A stretch of 64,000 nt of DNA from CBDBJQ01 sp965206405 (GCA_965206405.1 CBDBJQ010000006.1:2232001-2296000), one strand, 5' to 3'. Shown: positions 24,221 to 33,433, counted from the stretch's first letter. Program-made: numbers and translations. The notes: generated from the letters alone by a model not told the origin.

Positions 24221-25607
24221 GAGATATAACCGAAAGTTGGTGATGGCCTGTTGAAGGCGGCATATCATGGCGGTGCTTAAAACGCCGTCAATTCTCAACG
24301 AGAAAGGGATATGCCACCATGGCCAAATCTACCATTGTACCATTCGGTCTTCCATCGGAATTTTCACCGGATCCGCTGACGGAGGTCATTCATGCCGGAG
24401 CCAGGGAGCTGTTGCGTGTCGCCGTTCAGGCCGAGGTTTCCGGCTTCATCGCCGAGTATACGCATCTTCTGGATGAAGAAGGGCGTCAGCGTCTTGTACG
24501 CCACGGATTTCTACCGGAGCGTGAGATGATGACCGGGATCGGGCCTGTGCCCGTCCATGTGCCGCGCGTACGTGATCGTGGTGCCAATGAGGACGGTAGC
24601 AAGATCAAGTTCAGGTCGAAGATTGTGCCGCCGTATCTGCGCAAGGCGAAGTCTGTCGAAGAGCTGTTGCCCTGGCTCTATCTGAAAGGCATCTCGACGG
24701 GGGATTTCAGCGAGGCGCTGGCGGCGCTTCTCGGGCCGAATGCCGAGGGCTTGTCGGCGTCAACGATCACGCGGTTGAAAGCCACGTGGTGGGAGGAATA
24801 CAAGACCTGGCGCAAGCGAGACATCAAGAACAAGCGCTATGTCTACATCTGGGCCGACGGGGTCTACTTCACCCCGCGTCTGGACGATGATCGTCAATGT
24901 ATGTTGGTTATTATCGGCGCTGACGCGTATGGCGAGAAGGACGTTCTGGCCATCATGGACGGGTTCCGGGAGAATGCGGACAGCTGGCGCGACCTTCTGA
25001 AAGGGCTGAAGAAGCGCGGCCTGACAGTGCCACCCGAGCTGGCTGTCGGCGATGGCGCCCTTGGGTTCTGGACTGCGCTGCGGGATGTCTTCCCCGAGAC
25101 GCGCGAGCAGCGGTGCTGGGTTCACAAGGCGGCCAACGTCACCGGCGCGATGCCCAAATCTCTGCGTGAGAAAGCCAAAAGCGACCTGCAGGATATTTGG
25201 ATGGCGGAGACCAGGAAGGAAGCCATCGCGGCCTTCGATCTCTTCGTGGAAACCTACGGCGTGAAGTACGAGCGCGCCGTGGCCAAGCTGATCAAGGACC
25301 GCGACGCGTTGCTGGCCTTCTACGACTTCCCGGCCGAACATTGGAAGCACATCCGCACGACAAACCCGATCGAGAGCGTCTTCGCCACGGTCCGAAACCG
25401 CACCCGAAAAACCAGGGGGTGTCTGAACCGAAAGACCGCGCTGGCAATGGTCTTCAGGCTGATGATGTCAGCGAAAAAGAAATGGCGGAAGATATCCGGG
25501 CCAAACCGTCTGCCCGAGGTCATTCAAGGGGTTGAGTTCAAAGACGGCATCAAGCAAATTCAAATCGCCGCCTGAAAACAGCCGTCACCAACTTTTGAGC
25601 ATATCTC
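24221..25607 (+). mobile_element. IS256-family insertion sequence, 1387 bp, inside fic
   Basis: Ends are inverted repeats: left GAGATAT-5 nt-AAAGTTGGTGA, right (reversed) GAGATAT-GCTCA-AAAGTTGGTGA. Both sides carry the 8-bp duplication GTTAAAAA. Size and duplication length fit the IS256 family. The clean duplication implies a recent, simple insertion. Confidence 0.95.
24319..25575 (+). CDS. IS256-family transposase (mutator type)
   Basis: 418 residues, full length. Expected features are in order: the N-terminal DNA-binding region, VYIWADGVYF with first catalytic Asp, LAVGDGALGFWTAL with second Asp, CWVHKAANV, and TTNPIESVFATVRNRTRKTRG with the catalytic Glu. No frame damage, so the element may still be active. 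Higher GC than the fic gene it interrupts. Confidence 0.95.
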   Translation: MAKSTIVPFGLPSEFSPDPLTEVIHAGARELLRVAVQAEVSGFIAEYTHLLDEEGRQRLVRHGFLPEREMMTGIGPVPVHVPRVRDRGANEDGSKIKFRSKIVPPYLRKAKSVEELLPWLYLKGISTGDFSEALAALLGPNAEGLSASTITRLKATWWEEYKTWRKRDIKNKRYVYIWADGVYFTPRLDDDRQCMLVIIGADAYGEKDVLAIMDGFRENADSWRDLLKGLKKRGLTVPPELAVGDGALGFWTALRDVFPETREQRCWVHKAANVTGAMPKSLREKAKSDLQDIWMAETRKEAIAAFDLFVETYGVKYERAVAKLIKDRDALLAFYDFPAEHWKHIRTTNPIESVFATVRNRTRKTRGCLNRKTALAMVFRLMMSAKKKWRKISGPNRLPEVIQGVEFKDGIKQIQIAA

Positions 25608-26724
25608 GTTAAAAATTTCTGCCCGCTTATCAGGCGTACGGAAAGCCTTGAGGCGTTAATTGATCAAGATCTGCCTCAAGAGGCACTTGAAAGTGTTGGA
25701 GCTATCCACCCAGATGTACTGATGCGTGCTACTTCATTCCTATTGCTAGAGGATTCAAAAGCATCTTATGCCATTGAAGGAGAGACACCACCACACAACC
25801 GCGCGGAGCGCTGGGGACGGATTATTGGGCAGGCCGGCAAAACACTGCTGTCTAAAGTAGAACTGGAGCGATTGCAAAAAGAAGTGATCGTTGATAGCCG
25901 TTTTATTCATATGGGTTATCGTGATGAAGGTGGATTTATTGGTAGTCATGACCGTTCTACCAACATGCCAATTCCGAGCCACATACCTGCAAAACATCAA
26001 GACCTTGAAGCTTTAATGAAAGGCTTAATTGAAACGGCTTCTCTTTTAAAAGATAGTGACTTCCCGCCTGTATTAGCAGCAACACTCATTGCATTTGGCT
26101 TTGTCTTTATCCATCCCTTTGAAGATGGGAATGGTCGTTTACATAGGTATCTATTACACCATGTATTGATTGAAACAGGATTCACGCCAAAGGGATTAGT
26201 GTTCCCTGTCTCCTCCGTGATTTTAAAACGCATCACTGACTATGTGACAGCGCTGGAGACGCACTCAAAGCCTCGTCTATCTTTTGTTGAATGGCGTGCA
26301 ACTGATAAAGGTAATGTAGAAGTCCTGAATGAAACGATTGACCTCTACCGCTTTTTTGATGCGACAGCACAAGCGGAGTTCTTCTATGAATGTGTGCATG
26401 AAACCATCACCAAAGCACTCCCTGATGAGGTTAAGTATCTGCAACGCTACGATGAAATGAAGGCCTTTGTGAATAATTACATCGACATGCCTGATCGCAC
26501 TGCAGATCTGTTGATACGTTTCTTGCATCAAAACGATGGAAAGCTTTCTAAGCGTGCGCTTGATAAAGAGTTCGCCGCCTTGACTGACGATGAGGTTCAG
26601 GTGTTCGAAAATAAGTTCGCAGAAGTTTTTGAAACATAAAAAATGTTCGCGAACATAATTGTTGCGGACAAAACGAACAAAATCTCTTAGTCTTTTATAT
26701 AAGATCGCAGGAATTGACCTCTTA

Positions 26725-26749
26725 AGCCACGGACACCCGTGGCTTTTTG
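26725..26749 (+). terminator. Intrinsic terminator after fic
   Basis: Stem agccacgg/ccgtggct (8 bp) with loop acac, directly followed by TTTTT. It stands 85 bp after the fic stop. Confidence 0.88.
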
Positions 26750-26879
26750 CATTTCCCTTCCCTGATATGCAAAAGGTACTTCCGGCGATCTTCCCCTATG
26801 CGGCGGGCTTGGGCGCAGTGTTTCTTTAGTCACACTTCAAAAATTTGAGTCCGCAGTCCGCACCTAAAAATACTTAGGG
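26750..26879. other. Island right border before the MoxR-like gene
   Basis: No gene. Sequence changes from low-GC island DNA to host-like DNA shortly before the stop of the ATPase gene. The palindrome TGTTCGCGAACA lies slightly further left (about 26644-26655). Confidence 0.4.
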
Positions 26880-27863
26880 TTAGCCCGCCTGGACCGCTTT
26901 TCGCACCAGTTCGGCAAGGCGCGGGGTGACCGCCTCGATGTCCTGTTCAAACTTCAGCAGCACATTCAGCGTGTCGCGGACCAGCCCGACTTCCAGATCG
27001 TTCGCATGCATGAGCATCAGGACCCGGGCCCAATCGACGGTCTCGGAAATCGAGGGCAGTTTCTTGAGTTCTTCTTCACGCAGCATGTGAACAAAAGCGA
27101 CGAGCTGGCGCCTGAGGATCTCCTCGACCCCCGGCACCCGCGTCGCGACGATCCGCCGTTCCAGACCCTGTTCCGGCAACGGAATATGCAGATGCAGGCA
27201 GCGCCGCTTGAGCGCATCCCCCATCTCGCGCGTGTTGTTCGAGGTCAGGAACGCAAAGGGCGGCACCGTTGCCCGGAAGGTGCCGATCTCGGGCACGGTG
27301 ACCTGCCAGGCCGAAAGGATCTCAAGCAGAAACGCCTCGAATTCCTCGTCCGACTTATCGATTTCGTCGATCAACAACACGGCGCCACGCTCGGCCCTGA
27401 GTGCCTGCAGCAGGGGCCGGGGCTCGAGGAATTCCTCGGCAAAAAACATCTCACCGAAACCGTGCAGCCGCTGCATCGAATCCTCGAGACCCTCGGCGCC
27501 GGAGAGCAGGTCGCCGACCTTTTCTCTCAGGATCTGGGTGTAGAGGAGCTGCTTGCCGTATTTCCACTCATAGAGGGCCTTCGCCTCGTCGAGGCCCTCG
27601 TAGCACTGGAGGCGGATCAGCGGCAGGTCGAGCCATGCCGCCGCCGACAGGGCGAGTTCCGTCTTGCCCACCCCGGCCGAACCTTCGACCAGGATTGGCT
27701 TGGCGAGACTGCGGGCAACGAACATCGCCGTGGCAATCTGCCGCGAGGCAATATAGCCAACCCCGCCCAACCCCTCGACGATCCCGTCGACGGAGGCTCC
27801 GGGACTGGTGGGTGCATCGCTGGCGGGAGCGCCAGCATTCGCAGCCGCGTTCACAGTCCGCAT
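26880..27863 (-). CDS. MoxR/CoxD-type AAA+ ATPase
   Basis: About 327 residues. Walker A is VEGSAGVGKTELAL, Walker B is AVLLIDEIDKSDEEFEAFLL, then sensor 1 FLTSNNTREM and an Arg-finger region ALKRRCLHLHI. MoxR-class ATPases act with VWA proteins as metal or cofactor insertion chaperones; the CoxE-like partner is at 20436. Start is uncertain. The ATG at 27863 has no Shine-Dalgarno sequence, whereas a good one (AGGAGG) precedes an out-of-frame ATG at 27880 that opens a nine-codon frame ending at 27851. Confidence 0.9.
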   Translation of the reverse strand: MRTVNAAANAGAPASDAPTSPGASVDGIVEGLGGVGYIASRQIATAMFVARSLAKPILVEGSAGVGKTELALSAAAWLDLPLIRLQCYEGLDEAKALYEWKYGKQLLYTQILREKVGDLLSGAEGLEDSMQRLHGFGEMFFAEEFLEPRPLLQALRAERGAVLLIDEIDKSDEEFEAFLLEILSAWQVTVPEIGTFRATVPPFAFLTSNNTREMGDALKRRCLHLHIPLPEQGLERRIVATRVPGVEEILRRQLVAFVHMLREEELKKLPSISETVDWARVLMLMHANDLEVGLVRDTLNVLLKFEQDIEAVTPRLAELVRKAVQAG

Positions 27864-27880
27864 GCGCAGCTGTCGGCCAT
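27851..27880 (-). other. Nine-codon leader-like ORF overlapping the ATPase start
   Basis: ATG at 27880, preceded by CAGGAGGCGGAC, reads MADSCACGL then TGA and overlaps the ATPase ATG at 27863 in another frame. It could be a translational-coupling leader, or it marks the original ATPase start shifted out of frame by a small indel. Confidence 0.45.
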
Positions 27881-28147
27881 GTCCGCCTCCTGATCGAGGA
27901 ATCCGTTTCGCCACCGAGCGGAAATCCCCCGCTGCCCCCCGCAATAGGCATGGGGAGATATGGCACCGCCGGGAAAATCATTTATCATTATTGAGGGATT
28001 CGCACACTGCGCCGGCACACTGAACCGGTACACTGAACTAGCACACTGAACTGGCGCAGTGTACCGACGGGTGCACCGGCGCGGTGCGATGACCAGATAT
28101 GCCAGATATGGTAGCGAAACGGATTCCTCGATCAGGAGGCGAACATG
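27878..28147. repeat. 38-bp inverted repeat carrying both ribosome-binding sites
   Basis: Arms 27878-27915 and 28110-28147 are inverted copies (two mismatches) and include gcctcctgatcgaggaatcc. Each arm holds the AGGAGGCG ribosome-binding site and the ATG of a divergent gene: the leader of the ATPase gene on the left, the desaturase on the right. Confidence 0.92.
28002..28066. repeat. 13-bp tandem array (5 units) in the divergent promoter region
   Basis: Units such as gcacactgaaccg repeat five times with small changes, between the two arms of the 38-bp inverted repeat. They may affect the promoters located here. Confidence 0.85.
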
Positions 28148-29239
28148 GCAACAATCGGGACAGCGACGGTCGACACGACAGCCCTCGGAACGGGACTTCC
28201 GGCAGGCGCCGCCAGGGGAACGGACTCCGCCAAGGGAATAGACTTCCGTGAGGCAAGGCGCCGGACACAGGGTCTGCCGCCGGAGGTACTGCGCGAGCTC
28301 ACGAGGCTCTCTGCATTCAAGGGCGCGCTTGGCGTATCCAAGACCGTCTTCCTGGCCGTAGCGGCAATCGCGGCTTCGGTTGTCTGGTGGAATCCCTGGG
28401 TCATCATCCCGGCACTGATTGTTATCGCCGGCCAGCAGCAGGCCTGCCTCATCCTCGTCCATGACGCTGCGCATTATCGCCTGTTTCCGCAGCGCTGGCT
28501 GAACGACCAGGTCGGCTGCGCGCTCGGCGTCGCGGTTGGCATCTCGATGCGCTCCTACCGGGTGATCCATCGCCTGCATCACAACCATCTGTACGAGGAG
28601 CGGGATCCCGATATCCCGATCTTCGCCGGCTATCCGAGAGGCCGGCGCTATCTCCTGCGCAAGCTCCTGCTTGATATCAGCGGCATCAAGAAGAACTTTG
28701 CCTATTTCTTCGGTGCCCCGGCCATCAACGACAATCCCGGCATCGGGCGGCCCCTGGACGATACCGCACCGGCCCTGCGGTTGGCGGCACGCCGGGATCG
28801 CTGGCTGGTTCTCGGTTTTCACATCATTGCACCCATCGCTGCCTTCACTACCGGCTGGGGCATTGAATACATGCTGTTGTGGATTCTGCCACTGGTCACG
28901 ATCCAGCAGCCGGTGTTCCGCTATCGCACGATCTGCGAACACGGTGCCGTGACCGACACCGCCTCGCCACTGCAGGCGACCCGCACTTATTTCCCGCCGC
29001 ACTGGCTCCGCTGGTTCATGTCCCCGCACAATGTGCACTATCACATCGAACACCACCTCTATCCCTCGGTCCCGTTCTACAATTTGCGCCGCTGTCATGA
29101 AGAGCTGATGCAGCGCGGACTCCTCAAAGAGGCGGCGGTCGGACCCATGGCCAGCTTCCAGCGCCTTTTCCTCGCCGATCCGGCCACGGCGCGGAAAAGC
29201 ACGGGGAAAACCCAGAAATCCCGGCCCATGAAGGCTTGA
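28145..29239 (+). CDS. Membrane fatty acid desaturase
   Basis: 364 residues. The three histidine boxes of membrane di-iron desaturases are visible: VHDAAHYRL, HRLHHNHLYEERD and HNVHYHIEHHLYP. Hydrophobic segments lie between them. It introduces a double bond or hydroxyl into a lipid acyl chain or related substrate at the inner membrane. The ATG is preceded by AGGAGGCGAAC in the right arm of an inverted repeat. Precise substrate unknown; a carotenoid ketolase/hydroxylase relative cannot be excluded. Confidence 0.88.
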   Translation: MATIGTATVDTTALGTGLPAGAARGTDSAKGIDFREARRRTQGLPPEVLRELTRLSAFKGALGVSKTVFLAVAAIAASVVWWNPWVIIPALIVIAGQQQACLILVHDAAHYRLFPQRWLNDQVGCALGVAVGISMRSYRVIHRLHHNHLYEERDPDIPIFAGYPRGRRYLLRKLLLDISGIKKNFAYFFGAPAINDNPGIGRPLDDTAPALRLAARRDRWLVLGFHIIAPIAAFTTGWGIEYMLLWILPLVTIQQPVFRYRTICEHGAVTDTASPLQATRTYFPPHWLRWFMSPHNVHYHIEHHLYPSVPFYNLRRCHEELMQRGLLKEAAVGPMASFQRLFLADPATARKSTGKTQKSRPMKA

Positions 29240-29338
29240 TTCCCTACCAAACCGACCAGATTGACCAGATATCCCAATCATCAATTCCAACGCGCAATAA
29301 AGCCGGCACGCATGTATGCCGGCATGGAGAAACCAACC

Positions 29339-31435
29339 ATGAGCGACCCCGTCACCCTGACACGCGACGGCAATATCGGTGTCATCACCGTCGACAACCC
29401 ACCGGTGAACGCCCTCAGTCCCGGCGTCCCCGAGGGCATCATCGCCTGTGTCGAAGAGGGCAATGCGGACGATGCCATCGAGGCGCTGGTCCTGATCGGT
29501 GCGGGAGGCAAGTTCATCGCCGGCGCCGACATCCGCTATCTCGGCAAGCCCCGCAGCGCGGCCGCAAGCGCCTGGCGCGACTCCTTCGATAACAGCGCCA
29601 AGCCGATCGTCGCCGCGATCAGCGGATTCGCGCTCGGCGGCGGCCTCGAGGGCGCGCTCGCCTGCCATTATCGAGTCGCCGAGGCGAGCGCCCGGGTTGG
29701 CCTGCCGGAAGTCCTGATCGGAATTCTCCCGGGTGGCGGCGGCACCCAGCGCCTGCCCCGCCTGATCGGCCCTAAGGCAGCGATGGAGATGATCGTGACC
29801 GGCCGTCACGTGCCGGCGCCCGAGGCCAAATCTCTCGGCATTCTTGACGAGGTTTATGACAGCGGCGATTTGCAAGAGAACGCAGTCGCCTTTGGGTCAA
29901 AGATCGCCGGCCACCGGCCGCTGCCGCGGGTGCGCGACATGGACAGCAAGCTGAAAGAGGCCAAGGACGATCTCGGCATGTTCGATGCCATGCGCAAGAA
30001 AATCGAGCGCCGTGCCCGCAACCAGAACGCCCCCTATCACTGCATCAAATGCGTCGAGGCGGCGGTCTCGATGCCGTTTGACGAGGGAATCGCGCGCGAG
30101 CGTGAACTGATGAGTGAACTGGTCAATGCAGACGAGGCCAAGTCGCTCCGCTACGCTTTCTTCACCGAGCGCCAGGCCCGTAACGTCCCTGATGTACCCA
30201 AGGACACCAAGGCCGCCGAGATCGGTTCCGTCGCCATCGTCGGCGGCGGCACCATGGGCAGCGGTATCGCCATGACCTGCGCCGATGCCGGCCTGCCGGT
30301 CACCCTGCTCGAGAGCGACGCGGAAGCGACCGAAAAGGCGATGCAACGCATCCGCAGCACCTACGAGATATCGGTAAAACGCGGCAGCCTGGCCGAAGAC
30401 GCGGTCGACAAACGGATGGCCTTGATCATGCCGGCGACGGCTTTTTCCGATCTGTCCGACGCCGACCTCATCATCGAGGCGGTGTTCGAGCGGATGGACG
30501 TCAAGAAGCCGGTTTTCCAGCAAATCGACCAGGTGATGAAGCAGGGCGCGGTACTCGCCTCCAATACCTCGGCCCTCGACATCGACGAGATCGCCATGGC
30601 GACCAACCGGCCAGAATCGGTGATCGGCACGCACTTCTTCAGCCCGGCGAACGTCATGAAGCTGCTCGAGATCGTGCGCGGCGAGAAAACATCGAAGGAA
30701 GCTATCGCCACCTGCCTCGCTTTCGCCCGCAGGATCAACAAGGTCGCTGCGGTCTGCGGCAACTGCGACGGATTTCTCGCCAACCGCAGCCGGGTTCCCT
30801 TCAACCTGGAGATGAACATCCTGGTCGAGGACGGTGCCCTGCCGCAGGACGTCGACCGGGTGATGTACGATTTCGGTTACCCCATGGGACCGTTCGCGGT
30901 CGCCGATCTTGCCGGCAACGATATCGGCTGGGAGGGACGCAAGCGCCGCTATGCGGCCAACCCGGATGCCCGCAAGATGCAGATCCCGGACCGCATCTGC
31001 GAGCTCGGCCGGTTCGGCCAGAAAACCAGCGCCGGCTGGTACGACTACAAGGAGGGCGACCGTACGCCGCATCCATCGCCGGTGGTCGAGGGCATCATCG
31101 ACGAGGTCCGCAAGGAGGCAGGCATCACACCGCAGAACTTCTCGGACGAGGAGATCCTCCAGCGTATCCTGTTCAGCTCGGTCAACGAGATCTGCCGCAT
31201 CCTCGATGAGGGTATCGCCAGCCGTGCCTCGGATGCAGATGTGATGTGGCTCAACGGCTTCGGCTTTCCGCGCTATCGTGGCGGGATCATGTACTGGGCC
31301 GATCAGACCTACGGCGTGCAAAAGATCTACGACACGATCAGCAAGTGGTACGACGACTACGGGGATCGCTGGACCCCCTCGCCCTACCTCAAAAACCTTG
31401 CCGAGGGCGGCGGCAGCTTCATCGGCCAGGACTGA
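29339..31435 (+). CDS. Fatty-acid oxidation multifunctional enzyme (enoyl-CoA hydratase / 3-hydroxyacyl-CoA dehydrogenase)
   Basis: 698 residues from MSDPVTL. The N-terminal crotonase domain has FIAGADIRYL and SGFALGGGLEGALACHYRVA. From about residue 295 the NAD-binding domain starts (VAIVGGGTMGSGIAMTCADA) with IGTHFFSPANVMKLLEIV, followed by the C-terminal helical domain (PMGPFAVADLAGNDIGW). It performs the two middle steps of beta-oxidation. An ATG at 29324 (MEKPTMSD) is an alternative start. Followed by a hydrolase and a PhyH-type dioxygenase on the same strand. Confidence 0.93.
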   Translation: MSDPVTLTRDGNIGVITVDNPPVNALSPGVPEGIIACVEEGNADDAIEALVLIGAGGKFIAGADIRYLGKPRSAAASAWRDSFDNSAKPIVAAISGFALGGGLEGALACHYRVAEASARVGLPEVLIGILPGGGGTQRLPRLIGPKAAMEMIVTGRHVPAPEAKSLGILDEVYDSGDLQENAVAFGSKIAGHRPLPRVRDMDSKLKEAKDDLGMFDAMRKKIERRARNQNAPYHCIKCVEAAVSMPFDEGIARERELMSELVNADEAKSLRYAFFTERQARNVPDVPKDTKAAEIGSVAIVGGGTMGSGIAMTCADAGLPVTLLESDAEATEKAMQRIRSTYEISVKRGSLAEDAVDKRMALIMPATAFSDLSDADLIIEAVFERMDVKKPVFQQIDQVMKQGAVLASNTSALDIDEIAMATNRPESVIGTHFFSPANVMKLLEIVRGEKTSKEAIATCLAFARRINKVAAVCGNCDGFLANRSRVPFNLEMNILVEDGALPQDVDRVMYDFGYPMGPFAVADLAGNDIGWEGRKRRYAANPDARKMQIPDRICELGRFGQKTSAGWYDYKEGDRTPHPSPVVEGIIDEVRKEAGITPQNFSDEEILQRILFSSVNEICRILDEGIASRASDADVMWLNGFGFPRYRGGIMYWADQTYGVQKIYDTISKWYDDYGDRWTPSPYLKNLAEGGGSFIGQD

Positions 31436-31487
31436 CGGCCGGGGGCTGGCGGCAACGGTAGGCATCGAGCTGGCCTGGGCATACGCC

Positions 31488-32429
31488 ATGGCAGCCACGA
31501 CGGCAGATATTACTGACACACTGTTCCGGCTCCATGCGGGCGCCGGCGACCCGCCACTCGTCTTCGTGCACGGCCATCTCTGCCGGCACGAAAACTGGGC
31601 GGCGCAGATTGATTACTTCTCGAAAACCAATCGCACGATCGCCTGCGATCTTCGCGGCTTCGGCCAGTCGCCCCGGGGCGACGGACCGATGACCATCCAG
31701 CGACAAGGAGGCGAGGTCGCCGCCCTACTCAGAGAACTCGATCTGCGGAGTGCTGTGCTCGCCGGCCACTCCCTTGGCTGCCGGGTGATTATGGAGGCGC
31801 TGCGCCAGGCACCTGACCGGGTAGCCGGGCTGGTGCTGGTCGACGGCAGCCGTCTTGATGCACCCCCGACCGGCAACCGTCCTGCCGGTAGCAGCAACAG
31901 CAGCAACAGCAGCAACAGCAGCAACAGCAGCAACGGCAACAGCGTCGGCGCAGGGGATGCCGGCGCAGGAGATGCCAGTGCAGACGATACCGACAATGGC
32001 CCACAAGACTACAAATCTTCGATCCGGGCCCTGTTCGAGGTCATGTTCGACGAGGATGCGCCACACCGAGACACCATCATCGCCGATGCGCTGGCGGTGC
32101 CCGAGGAGACCGGGCGCAACCTGATGGAATCGATGGTCGCCTGGGACATCAAAGAGTTCGATCTCGCCCTGGCCGAGATTCACGTGCCGGTCCAGATCCT
32201 CCAGTCGACCTCGTTTACCGCCGCTGAAGGAAGGCGACCGCTGGCACCGCAAGAAATCTCGCCGTACCAGGAACTGGTCACCGCCGGCCTCACGACATGC
32301 GACAGCAGGACCATCGCCGGATGTGGCCATTTCACGATGATCGAGGCCCCCGAGGCGGTCAACGCAGCGATCGAAGATTTCCTCAAGACGCACTTCGCCA
32401 CCCAGGTAGCTGAAGATCAGGTAGCGTGA
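31488..32429 (+). CDS. Alpha/beta-fold hydrolase with Ser/Asn-repeat insert
   Basis: About 313 residues. Features: FVHGHLCRHENW (oxyanion region), LAGHSLGCRVI with the nucleophile Ser in GHSLG, and GCGHFTMIEAP with the catalytic His. Between the nucleophile and the cap there is a low-complexity insert (SSN repeated five times, then Gly/Ala/Asp-rich residues) from a 9-bp DNA repeat. Substrate unknown. 52 bp after the FadB-like gene, so probably co-transcribed. Confidence 0.85.
   Translation: MAATTADITDTLFRLHAGAGDPPLVFVHGHLCRHENWAAQIDYFSKTNRTIACDLRGFGQSPRGDGPMTIQRQGGEVAALLRELDLRSAVLAGHSLGCRVIMEALRQAPDRVAGLVLVDGSRLDAPPTGNRPAGSSNSSNSSNSSNSSNGNSVGAGDAGAGDASADDTDNGPQDYKSSIRALFEVMFDEDAPHRDTIIADALAVPEETGRNLMESMVAWDIKEFDLALAEIHVPVQILQSTSFTAAEGRRPLAPQEISPYQELVTAGLTTCDSRTIAGCGHFTMIEAPEAVNAAIEDFLKTHFATQVAEDQVA
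31890..31934. repeat. 9-bp tandem array (agcagcaac, 5 units) inside a hydrolase gene
   Basis: Five exact units keep the reading frame and encode a Ser-Ser-Asn repeat. Copy-number change would only lengthen or shorten the loop. Confidence 0.93.
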
Positions 32430-32515
32430 AGAATTCGAGCAACGTGAAGAGTCAGGCGCCGTCTCAGATGCTAAACTGGAACGGCAGAGGTTAAGGACAG
32501 ACAGGAACTGAACCC

Positions 32516-33433
32516 ATGACCCCCGAAGAGATCATGTCGCGGCCGCCGTACCGGCTTACCCGCGAACAGCAGGAAACCTACTTCGCCAAGGGTTTCGTCC
32601 TCGTCGAGGATATCGTACCGCCAGACCTGCTCGCAGAGCTTCGTAAAGTGACGGCGGCGCTCGTCGAGGCCAGTCGCAACGACGCTGAATCGGGACCGCT
32701 TTACGACATCGCGCCCGAGCATACGGCCGAGGCGCCCAAGGTCCGGCGCTTCAAGCGGCCGGTCGAGATGCACGAGATATACTGGCGCTACGCCTCGGGG
32801 TTTCTCGCAGATATCGCCATGGACATCGTCGGCCCCGATGTCCGGTTCCACCACGCCAAGCTCAACTTCAAGTGGTGCTACGACGGGGACGGATCGAGCG
32901 ACGCGGTCGAGTGGCACCAGGATATCCAGTTCTACCCGCACACGAACTACTCGCCGATGACCATCGGCACCTATTTCGAGGATACCGGCGAAGCCGAGGG
33001 CGCGATGCGGATGATCCCGGGCAGCCACGAGGGACCGCTCTACGATCTCTACGATTCAGAAGGCCGCTGGACCGGCCATGTCTGGCCCGAGGAAGCCAAA
33101 ACACTGGACGCACAGAAATCGGAACTGCTGTGTGTGCCCGCTGGTGGCCTGACGATCCACAACTGCCGCACCCTGCACGCCTCATCGCCGAGCCAGAGCC
33201 CGGCCGCCCGGCCGCTCCTGCTCAACGCCTACGCCTCAGCCGATGCTTTCCCCTATACGCCGCACCCAACACCCACCGAGCATTCCGGGGAACTCGTTCG
33301 CGGCCAACGGGCACAGTTTGCCCACCACGATCCCCGGCCCTGTCCGATCCCGCCCGATTGGTCTGGCGGCTACACCTCGATCTTCGCGGCCCAGGCTGGC
33401 GAGGACGGCAGTGGTGAACGCCCCGCCGGATAG
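32516..33433 (+). CDS. Phytanoyl-CoA dioxygenase family protein
   Basis: 305 residues. The Fe(II) facial triad is visible: His and Asp in VEWHQDIQFYPH and the distal His in GGLTIHNCRTLHAS. The 2-oxoglutarate-binding Arg follows in SPAARPLLL. PhyH-type enzymes hydroxylate varied substrates; its place after beta-oxidation and hydrolase genes hints at an acyl or small-molecule substrate. Start ATG at 32516, no strong Shine-Dalgarno. Confidence 0.9.
   Translation: MTPEEIMSRPPYRLTREQQETYFAKGFVLVEDIVPPDLLAELRKVTAALVEASRNDAESGPLYDIAPEHTAEAPKVRRFKRPVEMHEIYWRYASGFLADIAMDIVGPDVRFHHAKLNFKWCYDGDGSSDAVEWHQDIQFYPHTNYSPMTIGTYFEDTGEAEGAMRMIPGSHEGPLYDLYDSEGRWTGHVWPEEAKTLDAQKSELLCVPAGGLTIHNCRTLHASSPSQSPAARPLLLNAYASADAFPYTPHPTPTEHSGELVRGQRAQFAHHDPRPCPIPPDWSGGYTSIFAAQAGEDGSGERPAG

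Larger units (their letters stand above)
23742..26639 (+). pseudogene. Fic-family protein gene split by an IS256-family element
   Basis: The N-terminal part (codons 1-159, from MITRALPETDARLAGYAYL) runs to the 8-bp target GTTAAAAA at 24213-24220. The reading frame resumes at the second copy of that target (25608-25615) and continues to 26639. Removing the insertion and one target copy restores a continuous 500-residue protein. It has the class II inhibitory motif SYAIEG and the Fic core HPFEDGNGRLHR with catalytic His. Intact, it would AMPylate target proteins. Low GC indicates transfer. As it stands no full-length Fic can be made; a C-terminal fragment with the Fic core could start at 25722. 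Confidence 0.9.

Noticed and set aside
26644..26655. TGTTCGCGAACA as an SOS box
   Set aside because: Alphaproteobacterial LexA sites are GTTC-N7-GTTC direct repeats; this is a compact palindrome after a stop codon.
27851..29875. 674-codon open frame on the minus strand
   Set aside because: Antisense shadow of the fatty acid desaturase gene; no domain features and high-GC frame bias explains it.
29897..31519. 540-codon open frame on the minus strand
   Set aside because: Antisense shadow of the FadB-like gene, which has clear catalytic motifs.
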